Origin: Notospermus geniculatus
Lineage: Eukaryota > Nemertea > Pilidiophora > Heteronemertea > Lineidae
Assembly (NCBI GenBank): GCA_002633025.1
Contig: NMRB01002509.1
Coordinates: forward strand, 38,587-102,586
Direction: 5' to 3'
DNA: 64,000 bases
In this document: one piece after another, positions 12,017-24,195 of the stretch
Layout: each line of letters starts with the position of its first letter
How positions within the stretch are numbered: the stretch's first letter is position 1
Notes under the pieces: model-generated
What the model saw: only the letters and a program-made list of their open reading frames with translations
Database searches by the model: none
Told to the model about the DNA's origin: nothing
Program-made: the position numbers and the translations under genes

Positions 12017-12107
12017 CTCTAATGCTCTTTTTAACACCCATTATTTTCTCAATTCGATATTTTCAAACTTCACCATATGATCATAAGCGCCTTGTGATGA
12101 GACATCT

Positions 12108-12268
12108 CGGGCGCGGATCCAAGGGGGCGCACCTTTTGGCCAACAAATCTGTAAAATTGACCGTGAAATTCCGAAATTTGGTGGAGGAAATCATTGAAAT
12201 TCACTGCAGATTTCAATGTTTCTAGCACAGTGCGCCCCCTTTTTTCCAAAACTGTGGATCTGCCCCTG
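12108..12268. mobile_element. CAGGGGCGGATCC-family element, short copy
   Basis: Ends CGGGCGCGGATCC and GGATCTGCCCCTG; flanks CATCT and CATTT (four of five match). It shares 'aattcactgcagatttcaat' and 'gcgcccc' with 35620-35705 and 54405-54611. Confidence 0.75.
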
Positions 12269-12269
12269 C

Positions 12270-12810
12270 ATTTCTAGATGGACCCTGATATTCCGTCGAG
12301 TGCGCGAGTCACATTCTCGTTGCACCCTGTAATTTTCCACCTTGGATCAAATCTGAAGTTAACTTGATTACAAATGCCACAAATTAGTTTAAAAAGTTAA
12401 TAAAGAGGAAAAGTGGGCTAATATTCCATTTACCTCAATTACAATGGCACTGAAGATAACTCCTGACTCCTGGGGAGCAGTCACTTAAATCAGTCATTTT
12501 AACAAATTGATTGACACATAAGAACAATTTTAAAAATATTGGGCGGTATTCATAAAGGGTGTTTAAGACTTACATGACTTAGACACATGTAACTTCACTA
12601 AATACTGTAAAGCAAGATAAATTCGCGAAAATTTCCTGCACACGAAGTTTTCCTGCTTTACAGTACACTTCCAGCATGCATTTGAGAAGTTACATGCACC
12701 AGGACACTGGGGTGCCTGGACAAATCCTGCACTGTCAAGACAAGTTGCCGCTATCACAAGAAGAATGGGTTCGACTCTGACAGCCCAGAACTACTGACTA
12801 CCACAGGATG
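12270..12810. other. Intergenic, nothing recognised
   Basis: A weak inverted pair (tactgtaaagcaag / ctgctttacagta, 12605-12665) is the only structure noticed. Confidence 0.5.
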
Positions 12811-13229
12811 GCTCTATAAAGCTTGTGCAGTGGCTCACTTTTGACCTGCAGTCCACCATACTGACGTCGACGACAAAGTGCGCCACGTGTAGACCGCGTC
12901 ATGGTTTGAAGACACACACACTCCACTTGCGCTGACGACAAAATGCACCACATGGGTCGCCGACGTCGTTTGACGTCAAATTGACCGTCAAGATTTTTCC
13001 GTGATGACGTCATCTGCACAAGCTCTATAGACCTTGTGCAGTGGCTCATTTATGACGTCAATTTTGACCGGCGGTCAACCATGCTGAAGTCCATGACAAA
13101 GTGTGCCACGTGTAGATTGTGTCATGGTTGAGCTTCGACGACAAAGTGCACCACTTGGGTCGCCGACGTCAATTTGACCGTCAAAATGGCAGATTTTTCC
13201 GTGATGATGTCGTCTGCACAAGCTCTATT
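12811..13229. mobile_element. Two adjacent ~210-bp elements with gcttgtgcag ends
   Basis: Units 12811-13029 and 13022-13229. Each begins near 'cttgtgcagtggctca' and ends near 'tctgcacaagctctat'. The units share 'gacaaagtgcgccacgtgta' and 'gacgtcaatttgaccgtcaa'-type blocks. Confidence 0.7.
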
Positions 13230-14453
13230 TGAGAAATAAACTAAACTGTTTTGTACTTACCTATTTTGTGGCAATGAACATATCATGAAAAGATAAAAAA
13301 GAATGAAAATGAGAAGAAAGCCTTATATATTATATCGTTTCTACTTATTTTGACCTCTGTAATCAGGACACCTCTCAAAAGTAGTGCCAATGGCACTGTG
13401 CCCGCTTGGCTTGAAGCACAGTGGTGGGAATCATCAGCAACCCCATAAAAGCCATTTAGGTACAAACATGCCAAATTGCCATATTAATCTCTTGACTAAG
13501 AACATGCAAACCATTAGAAAAAGAACCAATTTCGTAATTTCAGGCGAACTTTGACCTCTGTGACCTTGAAAAGTAGGTCAAATTAAAAACTCGGGTACTA
13601 TATCTTATGTATCCTTATTAGATATACCCATGAAAAAAATTTGACAAAAATCCATCTCTTGGTTATGGAGAAATATCACTTTCATCAGTGATTTTGGTGT
13701 TGGCCCTTAGTGGCAAAGTCAAGAATCAGATTTCACCGAAAGTTTGTCTGTAAGTTGCTATAACCTAGAGGTACATGTGTACAAACTTTCAACATGATAG
13801 TTCAAACCATTATCAAAATATAGCCCTTTGAAATTTTTCACAAAACGCCCCCTGGAGGCCAAAATAGGAATCCAATCGTGCTCAAAATCGAACTCGACCT
13901 AGATCTTAGGCCCATATATAGACCCACCGAAGACCAAAAAGATTCGTCAAAAAATAAAGGCGCTAGAGCGCTAACAAACCAAAAGTTTACGGACGAAGCG
14001 CCGTACCGCCGTAACGGACTAACGCACAACAGACCACCACTACATGACCCCAACCACAGCATAAGCCCTGCTGGGCCTTGCGGCCAAGCGGGCTAATAAA
14101 GGACAGCATCTCTGAGTCATAAAGGTGTCATCTTGTCCTCCTGTGCGAGGTTCCACTATAACTGACATACCCACAGGCTGCCTACGCACCACCTACATGT
14201 ACACAGCTGTACTGTATTACATAACATATATGCGATGACGTTGAGTAACATACGAGGATGCTGCATGCTCTGCATCTTGTGTAACCTAGGCTAAGCCAAC
14301 GAAAAGCATGATGAAATCACAGTTTGGCTTTGCGTATGTCATGCGCATGTCGTGGGCAACCTATGTGAATAGTTCATGATGCTATGCACATGGCAAAGCC
14401 TCCTTGTATGTTGCACGCAGAGTGAAGATTGGGCACGTATAGGCCACATAATA
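13230..14453. other. Intergenic, nothing recognised
   Basis: 1.2 kb with no gene. 'tgacctctgtaatcaggaca' near 13351 resembles the pogo-like remnant near 50970. The CG-rich 13880-14100 frame pair is overlapping and unremarkable. Confidence 0.5.
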
Positions 14454-14572
14454 GGTCATATGAATAAAGACTAGCAAATGCTTTTACTTCAGATTTGTAT
14501 GACAGCCCTGCCTAGTGCATTTGTATTGCAAAGTTCAAGTAAAAGCATTTACTAATCTTTATTCATGTGACC
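14454..14572. mobile_element. 119-bp hairpin element
   Basis: Arms 'ggtcatatgaataaagacta' + 'gcaaatgcttttactt' and the inverse '…aagtaaaagcatttactaat' + 'ctttattcatgtgacc'. It shares the 'agcaaatgctttaactt' core with 45887-46013. Confidence 0.85.
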
Positions 14573-15129
14573 CAATGACGTGCATACTGTACACAAATAC
14601 TGGTGCGTCAACTGTGAGCTGTACTGTATATGATAATATCTTACGCCATTCTCCACTTATTTTGAAAACAAACATAAAGAAAGCAATGAAACTTGAGCAT
14701 GAGAACAGCCTATAAGCTACCTGTGTAGTACCAACAGTAATCCTCTTGGTTTTCCAATAATAATCAATAATTGATCAGGCTAAAAATCAGATTAGGCGAA
14801 CACCAAATATTATTAATGCATTTTACCAATACTTATATCAATACTACACATTTACGATGACTTGTTTCAAAGAGACTGCAAAAACAATCAACCAGACAGA
14901 CGGATGCTAATGAAAAATTGATACGGAAGCTGGGACATCAAAGGCAATGACATCATGGTGCTGATCAGGTGGGTATCCGGCTTTGGATCCAAACGCACGG
15001 CAGAATACTGTACATTCACTTGTAAGAGGTCTGTTAATGAATGGATGTCCAGGCAGAGACAGGTAATGTAATACTGTAGTTTCAGCAATGCTCAAGACAC
15101 ACATGGCAGAATACTGTACATGTACATTT
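14573..15129. other. Intergenic, nothing recognised
   Basis: 'cagaatactgtacattcact' near 15000 recurs near 15105 and 15765 as short fragments. No gene. Confidence 0.5.
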
Positions 15130-15655
15130 CCTTGTAAAGCCAAGCGTACATCGACCTTGCGACTGGAAACAACTGAATGCAATAGTCGCTATCGATGTAA
15201 GCATTCCGTGCACATCGGTTACGACAGGTCATTGCATCAACAAGTGGCACAATCCAGTCTTCAATCTGGAGGGCGCACATCGGACAGGCAATGGTACTGA
15301 ATGCTACATGGAAATTGTCGATGTCTTCCAATCAGACCACTTGGGAGTCATTCTGTGGGTCACATGATTCGAACACGTGGCGTGACCAGGTGTGCTCTAG
15401 AAATGAGGAAATTCATTGCCAGCACGCGTACATCGGAAGCGACTGAAGACGACTAGAAGCAACCATTGGCAACAAGTAGAACATGAGCAACTGGCTGGAA
15501 CTCAGAGCGGCAACGGTTGGCAATAGCGTTGCCGGTGCGCGTACATCAGCCTGTTTGAGCATCTGATCAGTTGCTGCTGGTTCCAGGTAGTTGCCAACCG
15601 TTGCCAGAAATGCCATTTGTAGTTGCTTCCAGTCACAAGGCCGATGTACGCTACC
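15130..15655. mobile_element. 'gcgactg' family element, long copy
   Basis: Shares about 450 bp with 46998-47453, including 'gacaggtcattgc', 'caacaagtggcacaatccag', 'gacaggcaatggtactgaat' and the 15412-15655 part also present at 8645-8879. Confidence 0.75.
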
Positions 15656-16242
15656 CTTAAGAGGTCAGCTTTTGAAGAGGCACAACATGAAGTACATAGT
15701 TTCTTGAAGCAGGCAACGTACAGTACTGTCACTCTCACTCAATACACACACAGCAGTCCACAATACCGTACATTCACTTTTAACAAGTCAATTAATAAAT
15801 GGCCGCCCTTGAAACATTTTACACCGTAGTTTCATATCTGTATAAAACGGTGTAATATTCTGATCAAAAGAAGGCGTCTGATCTCTGATAAGGCTTCGGA
15901 TGCTGGGGAAGTAATTCTGATAAGGCTTCGGGTGCTGGTAAAGTAATTTTCAGCAACGTAGGAGGAAATATTCGATATCAAAGGAGTCAGTTCTTTGACA
16001 CTTCCATCTGTGGAGGAAGAAAAAGCAACAGACCCGAGCGAGTCATGTTGCGATGATTTTAAAGGTGCAGGGGACAAGATTTTTAAGTGACTATTTCAAC
16101 AAATGTACTTCAAAATGTTGACATTTTTGAGGAGTGCAGTCGTAATTAAAATCCCTAAATTTTCACAATGATATCTTGTTAGATCACTTGATCAACGGCT
16201 TTAAATATCAATTCACGTTCCTGAATCCTCTTCTTTTAGATG

Positions 16243-16488
16243 ACCCGGGTTCGAATCCCACTGGGCTTGAGACTTTGGGCAAGTCTCTTTGCCTCACTTG
16301 CCTCTCTCCACCCAGGTGTACAAATGGGTACCGGTCGGAAACGCTCGGATTGTAGCGCTGAATGAGCAGTTCATCTGAGTTCTACTGAAAGGTTTCAGGG
16401 CAGACTGGGGTTAAAGTGTAAAGTTGGATGAGAACCTCTACCATGCATAGTTGATATCAGACTGTAAACCCAAACTTTTGCTACATGT
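16243..16488 (+). mobile_element. SINE family B, head-truncated copy
   Basis: Starts at the B box (GGGTTCGAATCCCACTGGG), then 'gagactttgggcaagtctct', 'tccacccaggtgtacaaatg' and 'gactgtaaacccaaactttt'. Full copy at 45051-45325. Confidence 0.85.
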
Positions 16489-16497
16489 GTACATTAA

Positions 16498-16680
16498 AGC
16501 GAATCAAAAGCGAAAAAATTTGATTTAGAAATAGAATTTGAAAGGGGACGAATTTTCAGGAAAAAATGTAAACAAACTTCTCCAGAATGTCAACAAAGAA
16601 ATTTTCGTGCATTTTGATTGGCTGAATTTTGTGTTTACAAACACCAGCCAAATGTAAACAAAATCCGCTATCGATTCGCT
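16498..16680. mobile_element. TTAA-flanked TIR element, 183 bp
   Basis: TTAA at 16494-16497 and 16681-16684; ends AGCGAATCAAAAGCG and CGCTATCGATTCGCT. Inner 'aatgtaaacaaac' and 'gtgtttacaaacacc' are inverted. Confidence 0.8.
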
Positions 16681-16684
16681 TTAA

Positions 16685-17154
16685 GGCCAGACTTTTTTTA
16701 TTTTTAGGATTACGGATTTTTTTCTTGTTCAGGAAATGTCGAAGGATGGAATAAAAATAAAAATAAAAATTGCAGGAAGAAAAAGTTTTATTTTTTTTGT
16801 CGGGGAATAGGTTTCAATTCCTTGCAGACTATGTCGGAGGATGAATAAAAATAAAATTTGCCAGATGAGGACTCAGACAGGTCTGTTCAAAGCCACTGAA
16901 AATGTTTTTTTTACAATCCCATGCCATCGCACATGGCCGGCTGCACCGGGAGGCAGGAGAGAGACCTTTGAAACAACGTACGCTAGGTAAATTTTATGGT
17001 TTTATTTTTTCCGGCCCAGTAACCGTGGTGAAGCTCAAGTTCGGAGGGAAAATAAAAATAAAAATAGCTGAATATCTGAATTTTATTTTTTTTCTGTTTT
17101 GGCCAAAACAAACGTCGGCGGATCCGTAATCCGAAAAATAAAAAAAGTATGGCC
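16685..17154. mobile_element. GGCC-ended TIR element, TAA duplication
   Basis: TAA at 16682-16684 and 17155-17157; ends GGCCAGACTTTTTTTATTTT and AAAATAAAAAAAGTATGGCC, continuing through 'ggattacggat'. It directly abuts 16498-16680, sharing the TTAA. The interior has several 'aaaataaaaataaaaat' runs. Confidence 0.8.
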
Positions 17155-17157
17155 TAA

Positions 17158-18110
17158 CCAGCCTGACGACATCTACCCATGATCAGATCTTCACCAAGCC
17201 AAGAGTAGACACCTATGCCCCTTGGTGACACTCTGGTAAAATTTGAATAAAGCTTAGGGACACATCATCCTAATTCTCGTTAATATCATTACCATTCACG
17301 GTGGTCTAACAGACGACAAACTCTAAAATTCAAATCTAATTCAAATCATTTAATTCAGGATTACTTAGCACTGCCTGCCTTTAAGCTTAGCAAGTAATAA
17401 TCAAATTGTGTAAAATAAACACACGTCTGAATGCCTAACCCACGCCATCAAAATTCCAAACGGAAATTTTCAAAAGCACCCATGAAGTGAAATTTCATTC
17501 CATATTCCATGTTTGCCGAGCTTTATGCCCGTCATTTTCTAATAAGACAGCTAGAATTGAGCCACTCAAGATTGGCAAGAAAGGCCGTGATCTCCCGGGT
17601 ACAATGGCAAAATGCCTTTGATTGACAGGCTCAATGGTCATTATATCAGCTTGAAAAGCCCAACGGAACTACGAGGAAAAGACGAAAAGACGGGTAGCTT
17701 CGGATAAGGAGCGAGCAATTTTGATCAAAGATTGAACAATGCGCGTATGAAAGTGTATTATGTCGTTATGAAGAATCCGTTGATGTGCGCTGCACACTTG
17801 AAAAGGGAAGCAAGATTCGCGACAATATGAACTGATGCTGGTGTAATATGGCATGTTTTGAAATAATCTGATGTGGGATTTTTCGTGTGTGCATTTCTGA
17901 TGATGGGGCGTAATGATAATGTAGCCTGGTTCCCAACTTGGACACCCCCGCACCCGTGGCGTTCTGCTGGCTAGAGACAGGGATGCTCCACGTGCCACCA
18001 TTTTGACCAGGATTCCAGTCCAAAACTGCTGGTACCGGTACAGCACACTTTACTCACTTCTACGCACCATTATGACATCCTTTGCCAGCGAAGTTGCAAC
18101 AACACGGCAC
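17158..18110. other. Intergenic, nothing recognised
   Basis: About 950 bp. The 125-codon minus frame at 17669-18046 has no recognisable domain and no good splice or start context. Confidence 0.5.
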
Positions 18111-19015
18111 CTGCCACCTATGAACTTGAATCACCAGGGCACCACAATTTAATCAGCATTGCACCACAATCAGCATGGTACCATGAACCACCATTGAACT
18201 TGAAGCAGTATGGCACCCACCAGTGAACTTGACTCAGGACGGCACCACTGGTAAACTTGAATTAGCATGGCACCACCAATGAATTTGAATCAGCACGGCA
18301 CCACCACTGAACTTGAATCTGCATGGCACCACTGGTAAACTTGAATGAGCATGGCACCACCAGTAAACTTGAATCATGGCACCATGAACGGCCAGTGAAC
18401 TTGAATCAGCATGACACCACCAGCACAGAACCTGAATCAACATGACACCACTGGTGAATTTGAATCAGCATGGCACCACCAGTTAACTTGAATCTGCATG
18501 GCACCACCAGTGAACTTGAATCAGCACAACACCACCAGTGAACTTGAATCAGCATGGCACCACCAGTGAACTTGAATCTGCATGGCACCACCGGTGAACT
18601 TGAATCAGCATGGCACCGCCAATGAACTTGAATCAGCATGGCACCACCAGTGAACTTGAATCAGCATGGCACCACCAATGAACTTGAATCAGCAAGACAC
18701 CACCAGTGCACTTGAATCAGCAAGACATCACCAGTGAACTTGAATCAGCAGGACACCACTGGTAAACTTGAATCAGCATGGCATCACCAGTGAACTGTAA
18801 TATGCCTGACACCACCAGCGAACTTGAATCAGCATGACACCACCAGCACAGCACTTGAATCAGCATGGCACCACCAGTGAACTTGAATCTGCATGGCACC
18901 ACCAGTAAACTTGAATCATCAAGACACCACTGGTGAACTTGAATCAGCATGGCACCACCAGCACAGATCTTGAATCAGCATGGCACCACCAGTGAATTTG
19001 AATCAGCACAATGAG
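18111..19015. repeat. ~28-bp minisatellite, about 30 copies
   Basis: Unit 'aacttgaatcagcatggcac' + 'caccagtg'. The period is not a multiple of three, so the minus-strand HWWCHADSSS-like frames rotate and are not genes. Confidence 0.95.
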
Positions 19016-20320
19016 GTAGGCACAGACAAAGAGCCCCCTAAAATCAATCTCAAAATCTTCATCAAATTTCTTGATTTATGGAGTGTTTAACCAAGGGTTC
19101 TCCTACTTTAAGGGCAAAGAAATTAATAAGGCATATTTCACATTAATTGCCCTTTTATCGTGACGGTCTCCTTATGGCAATGTCGTGGCGCTCGTTTGTC
19201 ATTAACGAAATGGTAGACTCACGAACTCCACCCTTAACCAAAACACACAAGGAAGACCATAATGGAATATGATACCATAATCGCTGAAATAACCCCGTCA
19301 CCGACTTATCTGAAATTTCACATAATCAGGAAGGATTCTTAGCACGACAATACGCCACTGTAGCTATGACTCCACGCCATTCACCACGGTTATTGAAATC
19401 TGCAGCTTATATTTTTTCGTTGGAGAAAAGCCATCTGTCAGTTTTCGACAACAATGTAACCAGTCTGCAGTCTTTCAAACTCCGTTTCGCTGGATATTCG
19501 CAAAAAACATTTCGGACAAAAGCGCAATCGCCAATGTGTGCAGATGTCTAGTGTTTTGATTTTAACACAGGCAAGCAGACAAGTCTCAGATTGTAAGCAT
19601 TAAGGAGCGATAGGAGAAAATCCCGCGTTATGAATCAGAAATCTGATTTTCGTTGTGTTTTGACAGCAGGAAGTGAGGTTACGAAAACACCATCTAAACA
19701 ACGGCAAAGTTCAGCTCTTTGTCCCGATAAAAATCTGACTCAGGGTAAGTCGCTACGTCAAACGATAATCAGATTCAAACTATGAAATTTCCAAAATGAG
19801 GTCCATTGGAAACCTGTCAGTGGCGTCTTCAAATCCGACGACAAAAAAATCTAATTAAGTGTATTTGCATCTAAAAAGTTGAGGGAAGGATATTGAAAAA
19901 GTGAAATTATTCAGCAAAGTGACACTAAACTGCTGGTGACAGATTTCAGTGAGAGTTCAAGCACACAATCATGTAAATTTCATCCGTAAAAAGTTTAATT
20001 TTCTACCGCGGTGATAACTGGACGCGAAATGGTACAAATGTCGTGTTTTGGCAAAATGGAATCCCATCTCGCCGTGTCAATTTTCACACTTAATTGCTTA
20101 AAGAATTTGAATCTTCGCAGATTACGATTTTTTTCACGATGACGTGGATCGTGGAGAGCAACAGTGACTCAAAACATGGAATATTCAATCAGCATGCAGG
20201 ACGCAAAATATGACATGCGTAACCACCAATCAAAAATGGTTACTCAGAACTTGTCGAGTGAATGGCTCCCCTGCTAACGTTTTCATCGCAGTTTCTAAAT
20301 TATGAATAGGAGTGCTGCCA
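19016..20320. other. Intergenic, nothing recognised
   Basis: 1.3 kb with no gene, tRNA or repeat that I can support. Confidence 0.55.
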
Positions 20321-20321
20321 T

Positions 20322-20713
20322 CAGGCATGGATCCAGGGGGCACACCCGGCCTGTGCCCCCCCCCCATTTTTTGGTGTAACGTTGGAAAAATTGCCCTTTT
20401 TCAAAGTGCCACAGAGTTGCCTTTTTATTTGTCCCTCAGATGCTGGGAAATCACGCCAGCGGCCTTAGGTTTCAAAATTTTCTGCGGGAGACCCCCAGAC
20501 CCCCGCCATGGCTTCGTGCCTTCGGCACTTGCCTTCACCAGTCTGCCTGCGCCTTCTGTGCCCCTCTTACCAGACTACTGGATTTAAGTGCTTTAGATGC
20601 ATTTTCCTGGCATTGAGAGCAAAATACTCAAATTTTTATCTGATTTTTGTTCTTGCAAAAAAATCACTGCTCTGCCAAAAATAGGGGGCGTACGCCCCCT
20701 GGATCCGGGCCTG
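20322..20713. mobile_element. CAGGGGCGGATCC-family element, ~390 bp
   Basis: Ends CAGGCATGGATCCAGGGGG and CCCCCTGGATCCGGGCCTG, with an internal 'tttcaaaattttctgcggga' block. No clean 5-bp duplication (GCCAT against CTGAG), unlike its relatives. Confidence 0.75.
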
Positions 20714-21384
20714 CTGAGGCTAAGGGCTCCAGAGGTTCAGAACTCCATGAAGTTCACCAACATGAGAAGAAGGGACAACTTTCATGTTCAATTTTCAAGA
20801 ATCTTTCCAACGTTTCAAAATGTACATGCATTACACACCAACCGTCACAAAGTCATGACTAACTTCATCGCACTACAACGTAACTAACGACCAAATGGTC
20901 AAAGGTCCTAGCGTGTTTTGTCCGTAGCATGCGTCGAAAGACACTTCGACAAGCCGCTAATGGCGATATGATAAACCCTAGGATTGTTCACATCGCACCC
21001 GGTATGTATCTATTATGTGGGACAAGCATTTGTACGATTTTTCCATGCAGCTCCTAAGATAAATAATGCCGACAATGGACTTCGCGTAGCACAAATGGTC
21101 CAGCCGCGGGCAGTTTTGCAGGAACCGGTCTTGCGGAACACGATATTGAAACTGTTATCTCCTGGCGGGATTTGGACTGTATGTGAGCAAGCGTTGAATG
21201 CAGAGCGTCTTTTTTGGACGATGCACACTAGAATACGATCGTGAAAATGTACTGAGTTTTTAAATGCGACTGTGGTTCCAAGCTGCGGTTTCTTTGCTTC
21301 TTTGTTGTTCATTACTTCTTGAACAGAGTTGACAAGCAGAGTTGCCTGGCATGTGGTGGACCAGCCACACATCAGACAGCAGAG
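20714..21384. other. Intergenic, nothing recognised
   Basis: No gene or repeat supported. The minisatellite begins after it. Confidence 0.5.
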
Positions 21385-22015
21385 TTTAAAACTGCAGTTG
21401 AAAGCAGAAATGAACTTGAGATAGTTTAGAAGTGAAGCAACCTGTTTTGAAAGCAGAAAGAGCAGACAGTTTAGAAGTGAAGCAACTTCTGTTGAAAGCA
21501 GAAATAGCAGACAGTTTAGAAGTGAAGCAACTTCTTTTGAAAGCCTTTCTTTTGTCGGGCCAATCGGGCCAACATATGCAGCAATCACGCTCTCAAATGC
21601 TCAGTGTCACTATTTCGGAAATAGCAGCCAGTCTAGAAGTGAAGCAACCTCCGTTGAAAGTGAAAATAGCAGCCAGTCTAGAAGTGAAGCAACCTCTGTT
21701 GAAAGTGAAAATAGCAGCCAGTCTAGAAGTGAAGCAACCCTGGTGAAAGCAGAAATAGCAGCCAGTCTAGAAGTGAAGTAACCTCTGTTGAAAGTGAAAA
21801 TAGCAGCCAGTCTAGAAGTGAAGCAACCCTGGTGAAAGCAGAAATAGCAACCAGTATAGAAGTGAAGCAACCTCTGTCGAAATGAAAATAGCAGCCAGTC
21901 TAGAAGTGAAGCAACCCTATTGAAAGCAGAGATACATGTAGCAGCCAGTTTAGAAGTGAAGGCAATTTTGTTGAAAGTGGAAATAGCAGCCAGTTTAGAA
22001 GTGAATCAACTGCTG
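21385..22015. repeat. ~45-bp minisatellite, about 13 copies
   Basis: Unit 'gcagccagtctagaagtgaa' + 'gcaacctctgttgaaagtgaaaata'. Period 45 keeps frames open on both strands; the leucine-rich minus-strand frames are artefacts. Confidence 0.95.
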
Positions 22016-22609
22016 CTGCTGCAGCAGCCAGTTTCACAGAAAGAACATTGCAACGCCACACGAACAAAACAAAACACAAAGCAGACGAACAGAAGACAAT
22101 GCCCGGAGAGAGCATTTTAGTGAAAACCGGAGATCAGCAATGGCAGTTTTTCAAACAAAACTGTTGATACAAACATTTAGACAAGACATTAGAGGTTGAA
22201 GAGAGAAAACTAATAGTTTATATAAAGCTATCAACACCTTTTTCTTGAAAATTTTTTTTACTGAAGCACCTTCAGGTGTTTTTTCAATGCAGGTATCAAG
22301 TGGCTTCAGAAAGTGTACAGTCTTAGTCAAAAGTAATGGACGACCTGCATTTCTTCATGACCAAACTGCATTTTTGGCCAAAATGTGCATTTTTGCGCTG
22401 ATGTCAGAGGGAGGGGTGGGGCGAAGGGGGATATTTCCCCCGTCTCTATGCTAGCTTCAGCCATGCAATGAGCCTTCAACCCTCAGCATTTCAGCTATCT
22501 CCTTCTTGGCTCTAGTCTACTTTCAAAGGAAATGTGTCATAAAAATGACTAGGCCTACTTTCAGGCCACAACTTTGGACAATTTGCCTGATACCAAAAAA
22601 CTTCAAGAA
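22016..22609. other. Intergenic, nothing recognised
   Basis: A short (ctg)n-like run near 22008-22026 marks the edge of the minisatellite. No gene. Confidence 0.5.
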
Positions 22610-22614
22610 GACTG

Positions 22615-22879
22615 CAGGCCCGGATCCAGGGGTCGTGGGGCGTACGCCTCACCCCCTAATTTTGGCAGAGCAATGATTTTTTAGCAAGAAAAAATTTAAC
22701 CAGATAAAAATTTCACCTCAGATGCCAGGAAAATGCAGCCAGGAAAATGCATGTCTAAAGCACTTAAATTTGTCAAATTTTTCTGGGGGAGGGCCCGTTT
22801 GGGCTTCGCGCTTTTGGTGCTCACCACCTCCGTCAAGCTACGCCCCCCCCCCCCTCTGTCAATCCTGGATCCGGCCCTG
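22615..22879. mobile_element. CAGGGGCGGATCC-family element, 5-bp duplication GACTG
   Basis: GACTG at 22610-22614 and 22880-22884; ends CAGGCCCGGATCCAGGGG and TCCTGGATCCGGCCCTG. The internal 'atttttctgggggagg' block is shared with relatives. Confidence 0.88.
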
Positions 22880-22884
22880 GACTG

Positions 22885-23410
22885 GACGAAGACTACATGA
22901 TTGCATCACATGTCAACGAGTATGACTACAACGAAACAATTTCAGTCACCGCCTCTTTTTATTTGACCCCAGTGTCTGGCCCAAGTAGCGAAAATGGACA
23001 GATTTCATTGCCGTTTCATCACGATTGACTCGCTGATAAATTCACTCCAAGATGGATGAGTTTCGTACACACTAAAGTACAACAATGCACAGTAAACCTA
23101 CTGCATCCAACGCAACACAATATTACATATCATAAATCATACATGTGGACACAGGAGTTGTCACCAAACAATGTCAACGATTAAGCCATATCGTTTATCA
23201 AACACTTTACATGAGTTTATTGTGTGTCCGATGTTCATATTATGCCTCAAAATCATTTGCCAACATCCCTTTACATTTATGACATCACCTTACAAATTGT
23301 TACTGAAATGATCTTGATTTATGGTTGTTTGGTGTTGGCAGGTCCTTCTGCTTTCGCTGTCATTGGTCCGGTAAAACTTGGTTACTGTACGTGCAGAAAC
23401 TATGACAAAA
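22885..23410. other. Intergenic, nothing recognised
   Basis: No gene, RNA or repeat that I can support. Confidence 0.5.
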
Positions 23411-23903
23411 GCCCCGTTTACACTGGTCACGGAAAAAGCGATCCGTCCTCGGACCGGTCCCGGCATGGCTCGTCATCTGGCGATCTGCCCCGTTTACACT
23501 GGCACAGTGGAACCGAGTCAGTTGGCGGGTCCCTCGAGCTCTCCAGTCAGTTCAGTCGATCGGAGGTACGAAAATCAAACGAAAAATCAAACAACGACAA
23601 CAACAAAATGGATGCCGCCATGGAAAATCACTCAAAAATTCCCGCTAATGACGTCATTCATAATTCGCACATGTGCAGAACACAATTTATCAACCGAGCC
23701 GAGATCGGTTACCGTTTACACAGCAGTTTATCGAACCGATCCGATCTCGGACCGGTCCGAGATCACCTCCAACTGGTGGTCTCGGCACGGTTCGATTTGG
23801 AACCGATCCTGGCACGCTTGTCCCGTTTACACTTGCTATTTTTTTGGCGATCCAATCTCGGACTGGTCCGAGATCGGTTAGTTTTGCTCAGTGTAAACGG
23901 GGC
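23411..23903. mobile_element. GCCCCGTTTACACTG TIR element
   Basis: Ends GCCCCGTTTACACTGG and TCAGTGTAAACGGGGC. The interior repeats 'tctcggaccggtccgagatc' palindromes and two further 'ccccgtttacact' or 'cccgtttacactt' words (23500, 23822). Frames up to 240 codons across it resemble no protein. Confidence 0.75.
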
Positions 23904-24009
23904 AATAGTCTACAACAATCCCAATGAATCAGACTCTCAAATATAAGATCCAGAAGCAATCAGTGGCAGCGTTGCGGGGATGGCATCACCAATAGCACCA
24001 AGAGGAGCT

Positions 24010-24195
24010 CTGATATTCTCGTGGTTATCACATCCGCTAGCAAGCGGCAGGTCTCAAGTTCGTATCCTGGGCCATGTGGGACTGCTCATCCCTGGCTCTT
24101 TAGTCCTTTGCATGGGACAGAAAGCCGTGGGCATGCCTTTTACCTTGTGCCTTTGCCAGGGCAAGTAAAAGATCCCATCCAAGTGAGGAACACGC
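24010..24195 (+). mobile_element. SINE family A, 3'-truncated copy
   Basis: Degenerate tRNA-like head (CGTGGTTATCAC … GCTAGCAAGCGG … AAGTTCGTATCC) then the 'ttgtgcctttgccagggcaa' + 'gtaaaagatcccatccaagt' body. Confidence 0.75.

Noticed and set aside
18234-18950. Minus-strand ORFs of repeated HWWCHADSSS-like peptide
   Set aside because: They are translations of a 28-bp minisatellite; the frame shifts from unit to unit and stops are present.
21013-21870. 191- and 86-codon minus-strand ORFs (EVASLLNCLLF-like)
   Set aside because: They come from the 45-bp minisatellite and random flanking sequence; no start context or domain.
23224-23946. 240-codon plus ORF, the longest in the window
   Set aside because: It overlaps a TIR element, a second long frame is open on the same strand, and the peptide resembles no family.
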